Positions 22,401-33,491 of a stretch of 64,000 bases of DNA are shown one piece after another; the stretch's first letter is position 1, and every line of letters starts with the position of its first letter. Origin of the DNA: Leuctra nigra (lineage: Eukaryota; Arthropoda; Insecta; Plecoptera; Leuctridae); the NCBI GenBank assembly GCA_934045905.1, contig OW203762.1, forward strand, positions 25,080,345 to 25,144,344, given 5' to 3'. A program made the translations under genes and the position numbers. The notes beneath the pieces were generated by a model. The model was not told the DNA's origin, searched no databases, and saw only the letters and a program-made list of their open reading frames with translations.

Positions 22401-25400
22401 AAATAAAAATGTATCCGGACCTATTTTACTGTATGAGTATGGGGTTTATTACGACAATGATATCGAGGACTTTGACGGGGGATTGAAAGTATAGACCCCC
22501 AAATGCAGTAAAAATCATGTCAATCAACACTTTGACAACCGATTGGGAACGTTCAACGTTCAACGAATCAGTAACGAAACTTAACAGTTCGAATGCTGGA
22601 GACAAACAAAATACGAGTATAGGGGCAGAATACATAATTTGATTGCTTTGCATAACATCTCACAATTAACGTCGTGTTGTCTAGAAATTAAGTCGAATGA
22701 GAGCAAAACAAATTAATTACTATTTGAACGTTGAACCTTAGAACACACTTACATACTGGCGTTGGCGTATAGAATAAGCAGTCAGTCAAAATAATGTTGT
22801 TTATTTCGAGATTCGTTGAGCATTGAGGAAGGAAGTTCTGAAAATGGAGAAGGCGTGACATATTACCTAAGTTAAGTTTCATTCCACATGTTTTAGTTTT
22901 TAGGAAGTGCCAATGTGGCTGCAAGCTTTAGTGAATAGATATTTAGACTACCTACTCGTACTTAATTTCAATGCAAATTCTTGATTGAACGAGGAATCGC
23001 TGCTGGTCTCTTTAAAGAGTTCAAATTCATTTTTTTTTTATTGAAACAAATACACAAGATAAATACACTTTACAAAAATTATACACTCAGGTCCACAAAG
23101 CCATAAATGGATTGAATGTGGAAGTAAACAAATTAAGATATAAACATAATAACTTAACAGAAAATAACTTGCATTACGATTGCAACAAACAAACAGTCAA
23201 ACAGCATTGACGGATGACAAGAACAAAAAACAAAAATATGACTGACTCAAAGATGATGATTTATATTATATAACCCTAAAAATTTATTGAAAATCTACCT
23301 GCACTGGCAGTTGTGCACTGTTGCCATATTGCCCGCCCGACTATACGATATTATAACTACTTAGTACTTACCTACCTATTATATGCACTAAAACTGATGA
23401 CAGGCTGATGGCAAATGTACAATAGATAATGGGGTGAAAAAGCACAGCTCACCATCTGATTCGTGATCCCCTATTCCAAATTTGTAAAGAGTAAATGACA
23501 ATTAATTGCATTCCCAATCACCCTCATCAAGAAATGAGGTCGCACGGTTGGTCAAAGCGATTTTTTGAAATTTTTCATCACACTTATAAGATAAAAAAAA
23601 ATCAGATAGTAGCGACCTATTACAGCTAATGCCACACACATGGAGTACTTTATTTGATTTTTTTTTAAATTTATAAGTGTGATGAAAAATTTCAAAAAAT
23701 CGCTTTGACGAACCGTGCGTTTTTTATTGGTCTTTTATTCTCCTCGTGCACATTGCAACATTCTTGCAGGTATATCCGACTGTTGAGCAACGTGCTGGCT
23801 TGGCAACATTGCAACATTCTTGCAGGTATATCCGACTGTTGAGCAACGTGCTGGCTTGGCAACATTGCAACATTCTTGCAGGTATATCCGACTGTTGAGC
23901 AACGTGCTGGCTTGGCAACATTGCAACATTCTTGCAGGTATATCCGACTGTTGAGCAACGTGCTGGCTTGGCAACATTGCAACATTCTTGCAGGTATATC
24001 CGACTGTTGAGCAACGTGCTGGCTTGGCAACATTGCAACATTCTTGCAGGTATATCCGACTGTTGAGCAACGTGCTGGCTTGGCAACATTGCAACATTCT
24101 TGCAGGTATATCCGACTGTTGAGCAACGTGCTGGCTTGGCAACATTGCAACATTCTTGCAGTATATCCGACTGTTGAGCAACGAGCTGGCTTGGCAACAT
24201 TGCAACATTCTTGCAGGCATATCCGACTGTTGAGCAACGTGCTGGCTTGGCAACATTGCAACATTCTTGCAGGTATATCCGACTGTTGAGCAACGTGCTG
24301 GCTTGGCAACATTGCAACATTCTTGCAGTATATCCGACTGTTGAGCAACGTGCTGGCTTGGCAACATTGCAACATTCTTGCAGGTATATCCGACTGTTGA
24401 GCAACGTGCTGGCTTGGCAACATTGCAACATTCTTGCAGGTATATCCGACTGTTGAGCAACGTGCTGGCTTGGCAACATTGCAACATTCTTGCAGGTATA
24501 TCCGACTGTTGAGCAACGTGCTGGCTTGGCAACATTGCAACATTCTTGCAGGTATATCCGACTGTTGAGCAACGTGCTGGCTTGGCAACATTGCAACATT
24601 CTTGCAGGTATATCCGACTGTTGAGCAACGTGCTGGCTTGGCAGAAGAGTCAGGACTCCAGGACGACTGTGAAGTGTGAGACTCCTGGATGCGAGGGCAA
24701 GATGAACGGGAGATGTCGTCTGCATCCGCGAGGACATCTGGCAACAGCGCGACCTCACAGAGATCAGAATGGCAACACACTCATGGGACACATCAAGGTA
24801 GTTTGACTTTCTCTTAATTCAAGCTATCGGATTTTCGAAATGTTTGAGATAAATCGAGTAAAATTCAGTGATCTCGTTGAGGCCAAGAAAATCGTTTAAA
24901 TTTTAGAGAATGAACAAACATAATTTTTTGAATAGATGGATTTCTAACAAAAAATTGAAAAATTTTAAACAGGGAAAGAATGCTAAATGTTTTTTTTTTA
25001 AATTAGTTGAATGTGTAATATTGCAGTGATTTTTTATGAGTTTTCAGAATATACCCTCGGTTTTTAGAAAATATTGCCACAAAGTCTTGAAAAACGCAAT
25101 TGAAATATTGATTTGTATGGAAGATAGATCAGGCTTCAACATAATTAAAAGCTAAACAAAAGCAGAATGATTTTCGAATCCATCATTTTTATTTATCCAT
25201 ACTCCGAAGACATACAATTTAAACCAATTGTATACTAGGTAGGTACTTACCTAGGTAAGTTGGAAAATGTGGTACAAAAATAATCTATTCTCGCAAAAAA
25301 CAATTCTATATGATTTTGATCTGGAAGCCTATTCTTGAGTTTTCACATTTTGAACCCATTTACGTTTTCATCGTTTAAAACGTAAAAAATTTGAAACTGT

Positions 25401-25726
25401 TTCAAGTTTTATGCATACAAACGTAAATGGTTTCAAAACGTAAAAACTCAGGCCTCCAGAGGTTGTCTTATGTGACACTTCTCCAGAAACAGGAAGTTTA
25501 GTTTTAGAGTGTCACATTCTTGGAACTTGTCTGTTTTCAGGCCGAGCACATGGAAGAGGGCGAAGACCAGGACTCCGTCAACGTCAACGACAACATGGCA
25601 TCTCCCAAACTCATTCCATCTGCCGGGCCCAAGCGCAGGCCCAGGAACAGACGGGCCCGATTACCGTGGACTTACTGGACCGGGTCCAGCTTCCCACTGC
25701 CAGATCCTGACAAGGTGAAGAAGTAG
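19406..25726 (+). CDS. HLH3B: bHLH transcription factor, TAL1/SCL class
   Basis: Predicted exons: 19406-19408 (ATG only), 21414-21820, 24608-24797 and 25541-25726, giving 261 residues; a start at the internal Met two codons into exon 2 is equally possible. Residues 91-149 form the bHLH: the basic region [15 protein letters not shown], helix 1 and loop with [17 protein letters not shown], then helix 2 reading [13 protein letters not shown] across the exon 2/3 junction. The basic region and loop are characteristic of TAL1/SCL/LYL1 and Drosophila HLH3B, which bind E-boxes as heterodimers with E proteins and often act with LMO and GATA factors. The N-terminus is acidic ([18 protein letters not shown]); the C-terminus is basic and unrecognised. 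Exon 3 begins at the last of 16 tandem copies of its own acceptor. The symbol is by class, not by proven orthology. Confidence 0.85.
19804..20019. mobile_element. MITE, 215-bp GTAC-ended family, copy 2
   Basis: 216 bp with long inverted ends: GTACACTCAAACCAATAAAA at left and the complement of GTACGCTCAAACCAATAAAA at right; the match continues through cactcgaaaagaaaaggatt. This is the best-preserved copy of the family. It lies in intron 1 of the bHLH gene. Confidence 0.8.
20113..20222. mobile_element. MITE, GGCCCGGTC family, short copy
   Basis: About 110 bp with ends TTAGGGCCGGTTTTTCAAT and the complement of TTAAGGGCCAGTTTTTCAAT. The middle shares gttgccatggcaa and gtcctaatcaatgg with the copy at 531-685. 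It lies in intron 1 of the bHLH gene. Confidence 0.7.
21131..21262. mobile_element. Short inverted-repeat element in bHLH intron 1
   Basis: A 132-bp near-palindrome. Both arms read CTGGGCTGCGAT, then aaaatgacaact, then cttgtcacggtg, with a few mismatches over about 45 bp. The RNA would form a long hairpin. It lies 150 bp upstream of exon 2. No target duplication is obvious. Confidence 0.7.
22187..22405 (+). repeat. SINE copy, 5'-truncated
   Basis: Starts inside the B box (gttcgattcccgcg) and continues with the shared body, including gactgaggaagtttcgtggt, then gtagaacagtacgacg and an A/T-rich tail. It lies in intron 2 of the bHLH gene. Confidence 0.7.
23541..23719. mobile_element. MITE with 50-bp inverted ends, abutting the acceptor array
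   Basis: The left arm begins CGCACGGTTGGTCAAAGCGA and the right arm is the complement of CGCACGGTTCGTCAAAGCGA. Homology extends about 50 bp through ttgaaatttttcatcacact. A T-rich stretch (ttttttattggtcttttatt) follows at once and leads into the first copy of the 56-bp array. No target duplication is clear. Confidence 0.8.
23747..24642 (+). repeat. 16-copy, 56-bp tandem array of the exon 3 splice acceptor
   Basis: Each unit is about 20 bases of intron end (cattgcaacattcttgcag) plus the first 36 bases of exon 3 (gtatatccgactgttgagca onward). The gcag landmarks run from 23766 to 24604; two units are 55 bp because one G after the AG is missing. Units are otherwise almost identical (one unit has gagctgg for gtgctgg and one has ggcatat for ggtatat). 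Only the last unit runs on into the unique exon 3 sequence. Confidence 0.95.
25319..25461. mobile_element. MITE-like inverted repeat in bHLH intron 3
   Basis: 143 bp. The left arm tctggaagcct, then ttgagtttt, then acccatttacgttt is matched by the complementary right arm (tctggaggcct, then tgagttttt, then aaccatttacgttt). It is non-coding and ends about 80 bp before exon 4. Confidence 0.6.
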
Positions 25727-27087
25727 AGTCATAATTGTTACTGTTGTCAATGTCATCTTAAATGAAACGATCTTTGAAGCATAGCTGCATATTGTTGGTG
25801 GGCGAGTAACTTTTTATCAGTGAATCAGAGGAAGGAAATGTATAGGAAGAAAATACAATAATGGCGATTCCAATCAATTTACCAAAGAAAATTAATTGTC
25901 GTGAATATTTATGTAATTTTATGTTGCTTTATCAATACCATCAGTGGTGGTAAGAGCAAGGGAGGCTCTTGCCGTCCCTGGAAGACTATAAAGAAAGAAC
26001 GAAAAATTAACCCGGAAAAAATAGAAAAGTGAATGCTTTGTGTGATATTTTTGGCAATTTCTGAATGATCATGTGTACGCGACTCTATAAATTTGAAAAA
26101 TATTGCTAAAATCGGAAGAAAACTTTGTACTACCTACATATTCTGTTCCAAAACGCACCGAAATGCTCTCTACGAATTAAGTTAAGATCTAAATTTTTCC
26201 ATGGGCCAGGCTCCCAGAGACCGCATGTTCTGGGCGGAGGGGGACCCCCTCAGACTCCCCCTTGAACTTTCATTACTTGCCCCTCCCCATGGCAAAATTC
26301 CTGCGGGCGTCTATGCTGAAGTGAATACTGAGAGCAGACCAGAAACTTTTTTATTTTTATTTTACATAGTAGTGAACCTACTACCTTCTACGTCAAACAC
26401 TTACAATGCCGTCATGCCATATCAGTACAGTATAGACTTATGCATAAAGTTGATTTGTGCAAGAATTAGGTAGATGGATGGTTTCAAATTTTCTCTGTGC
26501 AAAAATGTGAAGTGAATGATCTCGATATCATAGGAAGAATATCATTTTGAAACTGTTAAAATAAATAATCTATTCCCAAAACAAACATTCCAAATGTCCT
26601 TGGTATTGTATTTTGAAGAAGTGGAATGTCACAGAATTTTACAGGAAGATGGAAAGAGAGAAAAATGATGTATTGTATCTATCTATATCTGTAGATACCC
26701 AACCATACGAATATAATCATTAAAGACATTTTGTGTCACCTCCTCAATGAGGGTATTAACTTTACCAAGCATTTTTCTTTCGAGCAAAATGTGTCTCTTC
26801 ACTACTACACTTTTGTAAATAACATTGTTTTTTTTAAGTATTACCTCTTGTTGTGAAAGAAGAGTAACAACAATATTGTTAAATTTGCATTACATTAATT
26901 AAACACTTCTACTTGGGATATAAATTTGTGTATATTTTTGTAAGATACATGAAATATTATTTCTTTTGATTTATGGGAAAAGAAAAACAGTTGAGTGATC
27001 AAGATGTGATGGAGGTTCAGTGGACAGGGCCGAGAAGAAATATAGCGAGATACATTTTGTGGTGGTGCCACCTTGTAACGACAGCAA
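25727..27087. other. Intergenic and 3' flank between bHLH gene and BOP1
   Basis: Convergent gene ends. It contains a small hairpin (gagcaagggaggctcttgc near 25955) and a GC-rich patch at 26200-26330 that resembles a transposon fragment. There is no gene that I can support. The bHLH poly(A) site cannot be placed with confidence. Confidence 0.4.
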
Positions 27088-27093
27088 TTTATT
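27088..27093 (-). terminator. Candidate poly(A) signal of BOP1
   Basis: AATAAA on the minus strand about 195 bases beyond the BOP1 stop codon; further AT-rich variants lie next to it. Confidence 0.4.
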
Positions 27094-27286
27094 TATAATA
27101 AATAAGAAGGTTACAGTCATTAAATATAATTGTAAATTCATGTCTGTTGAGTATAGAACTAATTAATATCTGAAATCATAAGCTATAGGTAATATGAAAA
27201 ATAATAAAATCTCAAATTTATATATTGAAAGTGAAGGCACCACGAATATCTTCATATATGTGTAACGGTCGTCTCCTATCGGTGAT

Positions 27287-30200
27287 CTAAGTGTAGAGTC
27301 GTATCGTAGAATCCCCTCCACTTGAGAACAGCCATGGTTGTGACGGATGGAAGACGACGTCGAAGACTCCAAAGTCATTGTGGGGTTCGTGGTACAACAA
27401 CCGCTTCAGCGGAACAATCAGCGGATTCTGCAGCAGGTCACTGGAACATACATCCCCAACATTAAAAATTGCAGCGGACTCGGTTGACAAATACACTTTA
27501 GAAAATAGTGATCCCTGAAAGAGGCGATAAACTTTTACCATTTAATTTTTAATACATCTAGGTATATAATTTTTTAAATAAAATATCAGAATTTCGATAA
27601 CACACATGAGTAAAACACCTAAAGTAGAATTGTAATAATTTATCATACCATTGAACACATCAGAATTTGTCAAATTAAGTGACTAAGCAGCAAGATATCT
27701 TACTTGTAGACCATGCCGTGCGACACTATGATGCCCCTGTCGTCCGATCCCGAAGCAAACAGAGGGTATCGCTTGTGGAACGCCACGCCTCGAACCGCAG
27801 TTCCGTGCAGCTGTAGAGACTGATACGGCTGCGTTGACAAGTCCAGGTCGAACCAGAGCATCTTGCGGTCGTACGTCCCCACAAGGAGATTGTCACCGGC
27901 TGATTGCGCAAAAGTACACAATTAGTTCTTAGTCAAACGATTTCAAAGATTAACACATCATTCCTCACCACTATCAATTCAGTGACAAAAAGTTAATACC
28001 TAATTGCTTTGAACTACCTATATGTTGGTATGATCAAAACGTTTGGTTTGGGGCAACAGAAATTTAATTTTTTCATTTACAAAAACATGACAAATTTCTT
28101 ATAAAGCCAACAAAGACCCATGTATCTACACAACCTATTTTTCTATGTAGGTAATACTATGCACAGTACTATGCACATTTACTGCAAATCTTACACATTT
28201 ATGTTCAGTTAGGTCTGGTAATACTATTACTAACTGAATGTAAAGGAGGATTAACTAATCTTTGTGGATTAAATTAAAATACTAATTCAATAATTATTAA
28301 TTGGAAGTGGAGGAAGAAGAGGAAGACGAGGAGGTGACGCCAGGCGTGGCCAGCCGGTCTCCAGTAGTCCTGCGGCCCTAGTGTTGGTGGGAACACCCAC
28401 CCCCTGACCCATTAAATGGGAACTAGCGGATAGATGATTATTTATTAATTTTGAAGTAGAGCGATTGGCTGTGAAGGCGTGGTAAATACCGGTATCGGCT
28501 ATCCTATCATATCTTCATAAAAAAAAAAAAAAAAAAAAATGGCGCAGATAACCTTGCAGTTGAGCGCCATAAACCATAATATCTATGTACCTATCATAAA
28601 AATTAAAATCATGCCTAGAAAGACTAATGAAAATTAGTATTACCTAATTGTATAAAAATGATGCATAATTCTTACCCGGATGAATTGCCATTGACGAAAT
28701 CCATCTCGAGTTGGACAACAGCTTCTTGAACATCTCCTGCTTCATCAAGTCATACACTCGGATGTTTCGTTGCGTCTGCAAGAGAATCACTGTTCTATTA
28801 CTGGAGCTCAGCGAGGAGTGACATAAGCTCGGGTGTAGAAGCGCTTACCGCCATGAAGAAGAACGGTCTGATCGGATGGAACAAGACGCACTGCACCAGA
28901 CCCTTGGGCTTGTTGAACGGCAGCTGCGACCTCCGCTTGGACAGTTGGTGGATCAGCACGGATCGGTTCTGACCTTCCGGCATCACGGTGGCGAAGTAGT
29001 CGCCCTTCGCATGCCACACCACCTAGTAGAGACGAACACTGTGTTAATAATCCTACTCGGCAAGTAATGACAGTGGAGCGGTTATTGAGCCGAGGCATTT
29101 CCACTCAACACTTTTCACACTCACTCATTCCTCTTTAAAGAAATGTTATTTTTCACTCACACAACAAAGTTTGTAGGTACACTTGGCCAAACAAAACATG
29201 AACGTTCAATAAATCTGATAGGCTGATAAATGTAAGATCGCACCATCAGAAGTCAGTCTAAGCGATCTCATTGTCTCACTCTAGTAGGTGACCTCACATT
29301 TCAATGATAATAACAAGCTTTGATTGGTTATGGGACATGACCAGCAGTCATTCAAATTTGGTCAACGTTCAAGTTTTGTTGGGCCGAGTGTACAAAGAAA
29401 CTAAGAATTAAAATTTTACTGAGTTTTTTTTAGTCTTACCAACTTTTTAGTTCACTGATTGAGCGACCAGATGTTGCATGAAATTAGTCTTATGATTTGA
29501 AGGGCAAAGCAATGTACTAATAACATAACACCAAAGTGGTCTTGTAAATGAATAAATGAACTCTGAAGAGATAGGCAAACAAGTTACATGTAGAAGCCAA
29601 CAGCAGGGGCATACATTTTCATTTTATTGTATTTCTGATTAGCAATTGATTCTCAATACATAGCACGAAAGTTATGAATTATAATCTTTGTATGGCTAAT
29701 TTATTAGAACAATGCAATTTGTATCAAGTTGGCTCACCTGTTTGACTTCCTTGAAGTGATTGAGGATCACGCGAATGCCGTTGTTCCAGTTGGTGTCCGT
29801 CGCCTGCTCCCAGGACACTGCCTTCTTCACTCGTTCAGAAGCTAGACATTAAACAATGTCACACTGCATTATAAAATATCAATGAAAACAAGTATAAAAT
29901 TCAAACCTCATGATCCCATCCCATATTCTCAAAAAGTGTCCTTCTGGGAGTTTTTCAAGACTTTAGATTTAGATCTGATGGAAAATACATTTTAATCGGT
30001 GTTTAATTTGGGGATGAAAGAGGGGAGGATGCATCACCTCATTCTTTTTTCATGGTGGACACCGTCAGCGAACACCCACTTCTTTTTTTATGGGAGTATG
30101 GCTTTAAATTGTGTACAAATTACTCCGAAAGGCACCAAATTCATTCCTGACATACAACATTTTCTCGGAGCTATGCGCTCCGAGCCCGCTTTATACATAT

Positions 30201-33200
30201 TTGTGAAATTGTGGACCTCCCCAAGCCATCTATTGTTTTCATAGTCAAACATGTTTTACCAAGTGTCTATTATTTTACAAATTAACCACGTCATGTTTTA
30301 GGTAAAATGAAAAATTGAGTTAAATGTATACAGATAGCCTAGTACTTCTTCTTGAGGAGACGAGAAATGCAATAATTCTTCATTCAATCCATATTGACGC
30401 ATAATAAGTATTAATCTTACTCATGGCATCTTGCTCCGGCGCTTCCTCCAGCAGCGTGTCTGTCTTGGAGACAATGAGATGGTCGCCGACGCGTGGGTTG
30501 ATGAGCAGCACCTTGCGGTCAGCGGCGACCGCGACCAGCGACAGAGCTTGGTTAGGACACCAGCTCACAGAGCGCACCACTCCACCCACGGGGATCGAGC
30601 GCACACATCGACCCGTTGCCACCTCCCATACTGAAACATTACGAGAATTAATTACTTCTTGTGCCTACTACAACTGACAACTCATATAATAATAGATGAT
30701 AAAATTCTTGCATGTTAATTCTGAAAGGGTAGGTATTTTATAGAAAAGAGGCCAAGAAACAGGAGGGATCTCCTAGCTGTAAGAATAAAAAGAGTATTTT
30801 ATAAGAAAAACGTAAAAGGAATTAACCGATTGGAAATTCTAATGAACCAATGCAGATCTGACAGAACAAATGCATTGCTTACCAAGTTGAGAGTTAGTTA
30901 GCGATGATAGATTACGGAAAATTATATTTGGAAATTTGAAATTTTCCATATTATGACATTACAAAAATTGTTAGTAATAAACATCAGAGAACCTAGGGCA
31001 TACTCTGCTGATTTAAGTTTTAAAAATACAATTTAACTAGGTAAGGGTTCTATCTGAAAGAAAGAAAGCATAATCTACATTTAACATAAAAATGTAATCT
31101 ACACTTACAGCACTAACACAACGTATCTACGTACCTACAACTGATATTGAATAAAAATAAGTATGAAATGTAGACGATAGTCAGCCAAGAGTAAGACTCA
31201 CTCTTGATGGTCATGTCATCAGAACCAGAGATGAGATACTGTCCTTTAGGCTCGATCGTAATGGTGCGGACCATGTCCTTGTGTCCCTTGTAGATCATGG
31301 ATTGCACGGTCGGGAACGGCTGTAGGTCCTTCGGGTTCGGCAGCTGGGGCACCAGGTCTTCCGGCTCGATCGTCAACTAAAAGAACAATTATTTCGTTAA
31401 TCACTGGCTTGAAGACAATGTTTTGGATTATGTTTCAACATCTCCGACACTTACCCTCAACTTCCTAGCCCTGGGACAGAGATAAAGATCCAAACAGCGC
31501 ATGAATCGTTCCCGGATGTATCGCGAATACGCTGGGACTTCCCGCAATGATTGGTACTTTTGTGGAACGAAATGCAGCTTCCTCTGGGATGGCTGTTGCT
31601 TCTCCCAATCTTCCAACTGAAACAAAGAACAGATATTTTTAGGTCCATATTTTACACGACTAAAATGGAAGAATGTTCATTTCATTTTATCTACCTCTAC
31701 TTGGTAAGTAAAATGGGTGGTATGGCATAAAATCACTTTATAAAATTAAAATGTATCAATAAATGTATTAGTATATAGGTACCTACATAGCATAGTATAT
31801 ACATTAATGATTATTTCTTAATAATTTTAATATTAGTTAATAGTTGAACATTTAAATCTCTTTTTGCTGGTAAAATACAATTAGGTTACTACCAAATATT
31901 ATGATTCTGGTATCAAATGTAAGTTCTGAACATAATTAGGTAGAGCAAGTTTGTTTGAAATAATAACACCTATTTACCTCTCTCTTATCGAACAAGTACT
32001 CTGGTGGTGGATTGTAAGACTCGGCATGACCCGGCAGAAGACGCTTCGGAGCTGGAATGTGGTTGTGAATTCTCCTCATTTCCTCAGCAGCGTCATCTTG
32101 TTGCCAGAGCATGTAGAACTGCGGCTCCTTCGAATCCTTCTTCACTTGCTCCTTGCGCGGCTTGATCCAGCCCATCTTCAACGCGTGCACGATCTTTCCC
32201 ACCTTCTCTCGCTCGGTCTTGCTCGGGAGGAATGATCGCTTGTGTTCGGGAAACTTGCGGATCGGCGTTTGCATCACTTCCGATGTGAACCATTCAATCC
32301 AGGGCTGCAATCGAAATGAAACAAGTCAAGTTAATGGAATGCACTGCATGATTAACCAAACAGTTAACAAGAAATAACTCTCACAGCATATTCATTGAAT
32401 TCTGGGTCTGGAATCTTCTGACTCTGCAGTCGTTGAATGGTGTCCATATCCGCGTCACAGATTATGACGTCTTGGCCGGTTTGGGGGTCTTTCACTGTTC
32501 GCCTAAAAAAGAAAACAAAGATTCAATTTATTTATATTTTATCATATTTTTAATACTCAACTCAGTATAAATGTACGCACCAGAAGTTCGGATCCTCCAT
32601 TCTTCGTAAGAAATTGTCCAGTTCGTCACCTTTATCTGGTTTTATTATTTTCTTTCCATCCCAGTTATAGCCAAGATGTGGGTATTCATCGTACCAATTC
32701 ATGGGCACATTACCAACTGTGTTACGAATATCTTCTTCATCGGAAGTGTCACTCTTATACTCATCATCTGCACTTGCAAACTTCAACGGTTGTCTGGCTA
32801 TTTCTTTCTTTGACATAGGTCTCTTTTTAGTACCTGGTTTAGGTCTCCCAGGTCTTTGCTTTACTGTTGATGTGCTCTGTTTAGCTTCTTCATCGGTTTT
32901 CATGATATTGTCATCCTCACCTTCGCTAGCTGACCCTGCCTCTTCGAATGACAATTCACCATCGCTTTCCTCTCCAGAGTCATCTTCTACTTTATTACTT
33001 CCAGAAGCATCCTCGGAATCATCATCATCTCCAGTTTCTTCCTCCTCGCCTTCTTCGTCATCACTTTCATTGCCCGATTCATTTTCATCGCCCGAACTAA
33101 CCTCACTTTCTAACCCATCTTCTTCGTTATCGTCTTCAACGTCTGCTTCATCGCTTGATGAACCCTCTTCTGCATCAGTACTGTCAGCTTCATCATCAGA

Positions 33201-33491
33201 TATTGTTTTCAGAAAATCTTCCTATATGGAATAAGAAATAATTCAGTACAAGGAAATTGAACTGATGTCAAAGCAACAGATGAATATGCCATGTGTCCAG
33301 AAGGAACACCGCATTTTACTTGGCTCAATAATATGCATACTACTTATAAACACGTTCCACATCTTAGTATCACAGATCCATCGGTAGCTTACCTCATTAT
33401 TGCCATTAACATCCTCTGATTCAGTTGAAACTGGCTTTATATTTGTTAAATTATTATGTTTACGTTTCCCAGACACCTTGGGCAGCGCCAT
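27287..33491 (-). CDS. BOP1: Ribosome biogenesis protein BOP1 (Erb1 homologue), complete
   Basis: Twelve exons on the minus strand: 33393-33491, 32581-33221, 32385-32502, 31978-32304, 31455-31616, 31202-31376, 30421-30630, 29738-29841, 28849-29022, 28676-28775, 27704-27899 and 27287-27440. All phases agree and sum to 2,460 nt, or 819 residues, close to known animal BOP1 lengths. Residues about 34-130 are a highly acidic Ser/Asp/Glu tract. From about 198 the BOP1 N-terminal domain follows ([20 protein letters not shown], then [20 protein letters not shown]). WD40 repeats fill about 480-819 ([23 protein letters not shown], split here as [12 protein letters not shown] and YLISGSDD; ending [20 protein letters not shown]). 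BOP1 forms the nucleolar PeBoW complex with Pescadillo and WDR12 for 28S/5.8S rRNA maturation. No lesion is seen. Confidence 0.96.
28290..28600. repeat. Possible retroposon with A-run in a BOP1 intron
   Basis: A GC-richer stretch (gacgccaggcgtggccagcc, then gggaacacccaccccctgac) ends in a run of about 22 A at 28519-28540. This is followed by a hairpin-forming tggcgcagat ... ttgagcgcca. The A-run suggests reverse-transcribed origin, but no target duplication was found. Confidence 0.35.
29177..29393. mobile_element. MITE, 215-bp GTAC-ended family, copy 3
   Basis: 217 bp in a BOP1 intron. It starts GTACACTTGGCCAAACAAAA and ends with ttttgttgggccgagtgtac. The core matches the copy at 2007-2220, including accatcagaagtcagtctaa. 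Confidence 0.75.
29995..30242 (+). repeat. Dispersed repeat fragment in a BOP1 intron
   Basis: Shares several blocks with 43956-44220: gtttaatttgggg, then tctttttt(ca)tggtggac, then aaattgtgtacaaat, then aaaggcaccaaatt, then a gctatgcgctccgagcccgc-like GC core. No terminal repeats can be defined for this copy, so it is a truncated relative. Confidence 0.6.

Noticed and set aside
23747..24642. CRISPR-like array
   Set aside because: The units are contiguous with no unique spacers, and the DNA is eukaryotic.
23692..24791. Three overlapping minus-strand open frames of about 300-360 residues over the 56-bp array
   Set aside because: The repeat unit lacks stops in the three minus-strand frames, so long frames arise automatically. 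The plus-strand reading as splice-acceptor/exon copies explains the sequence.
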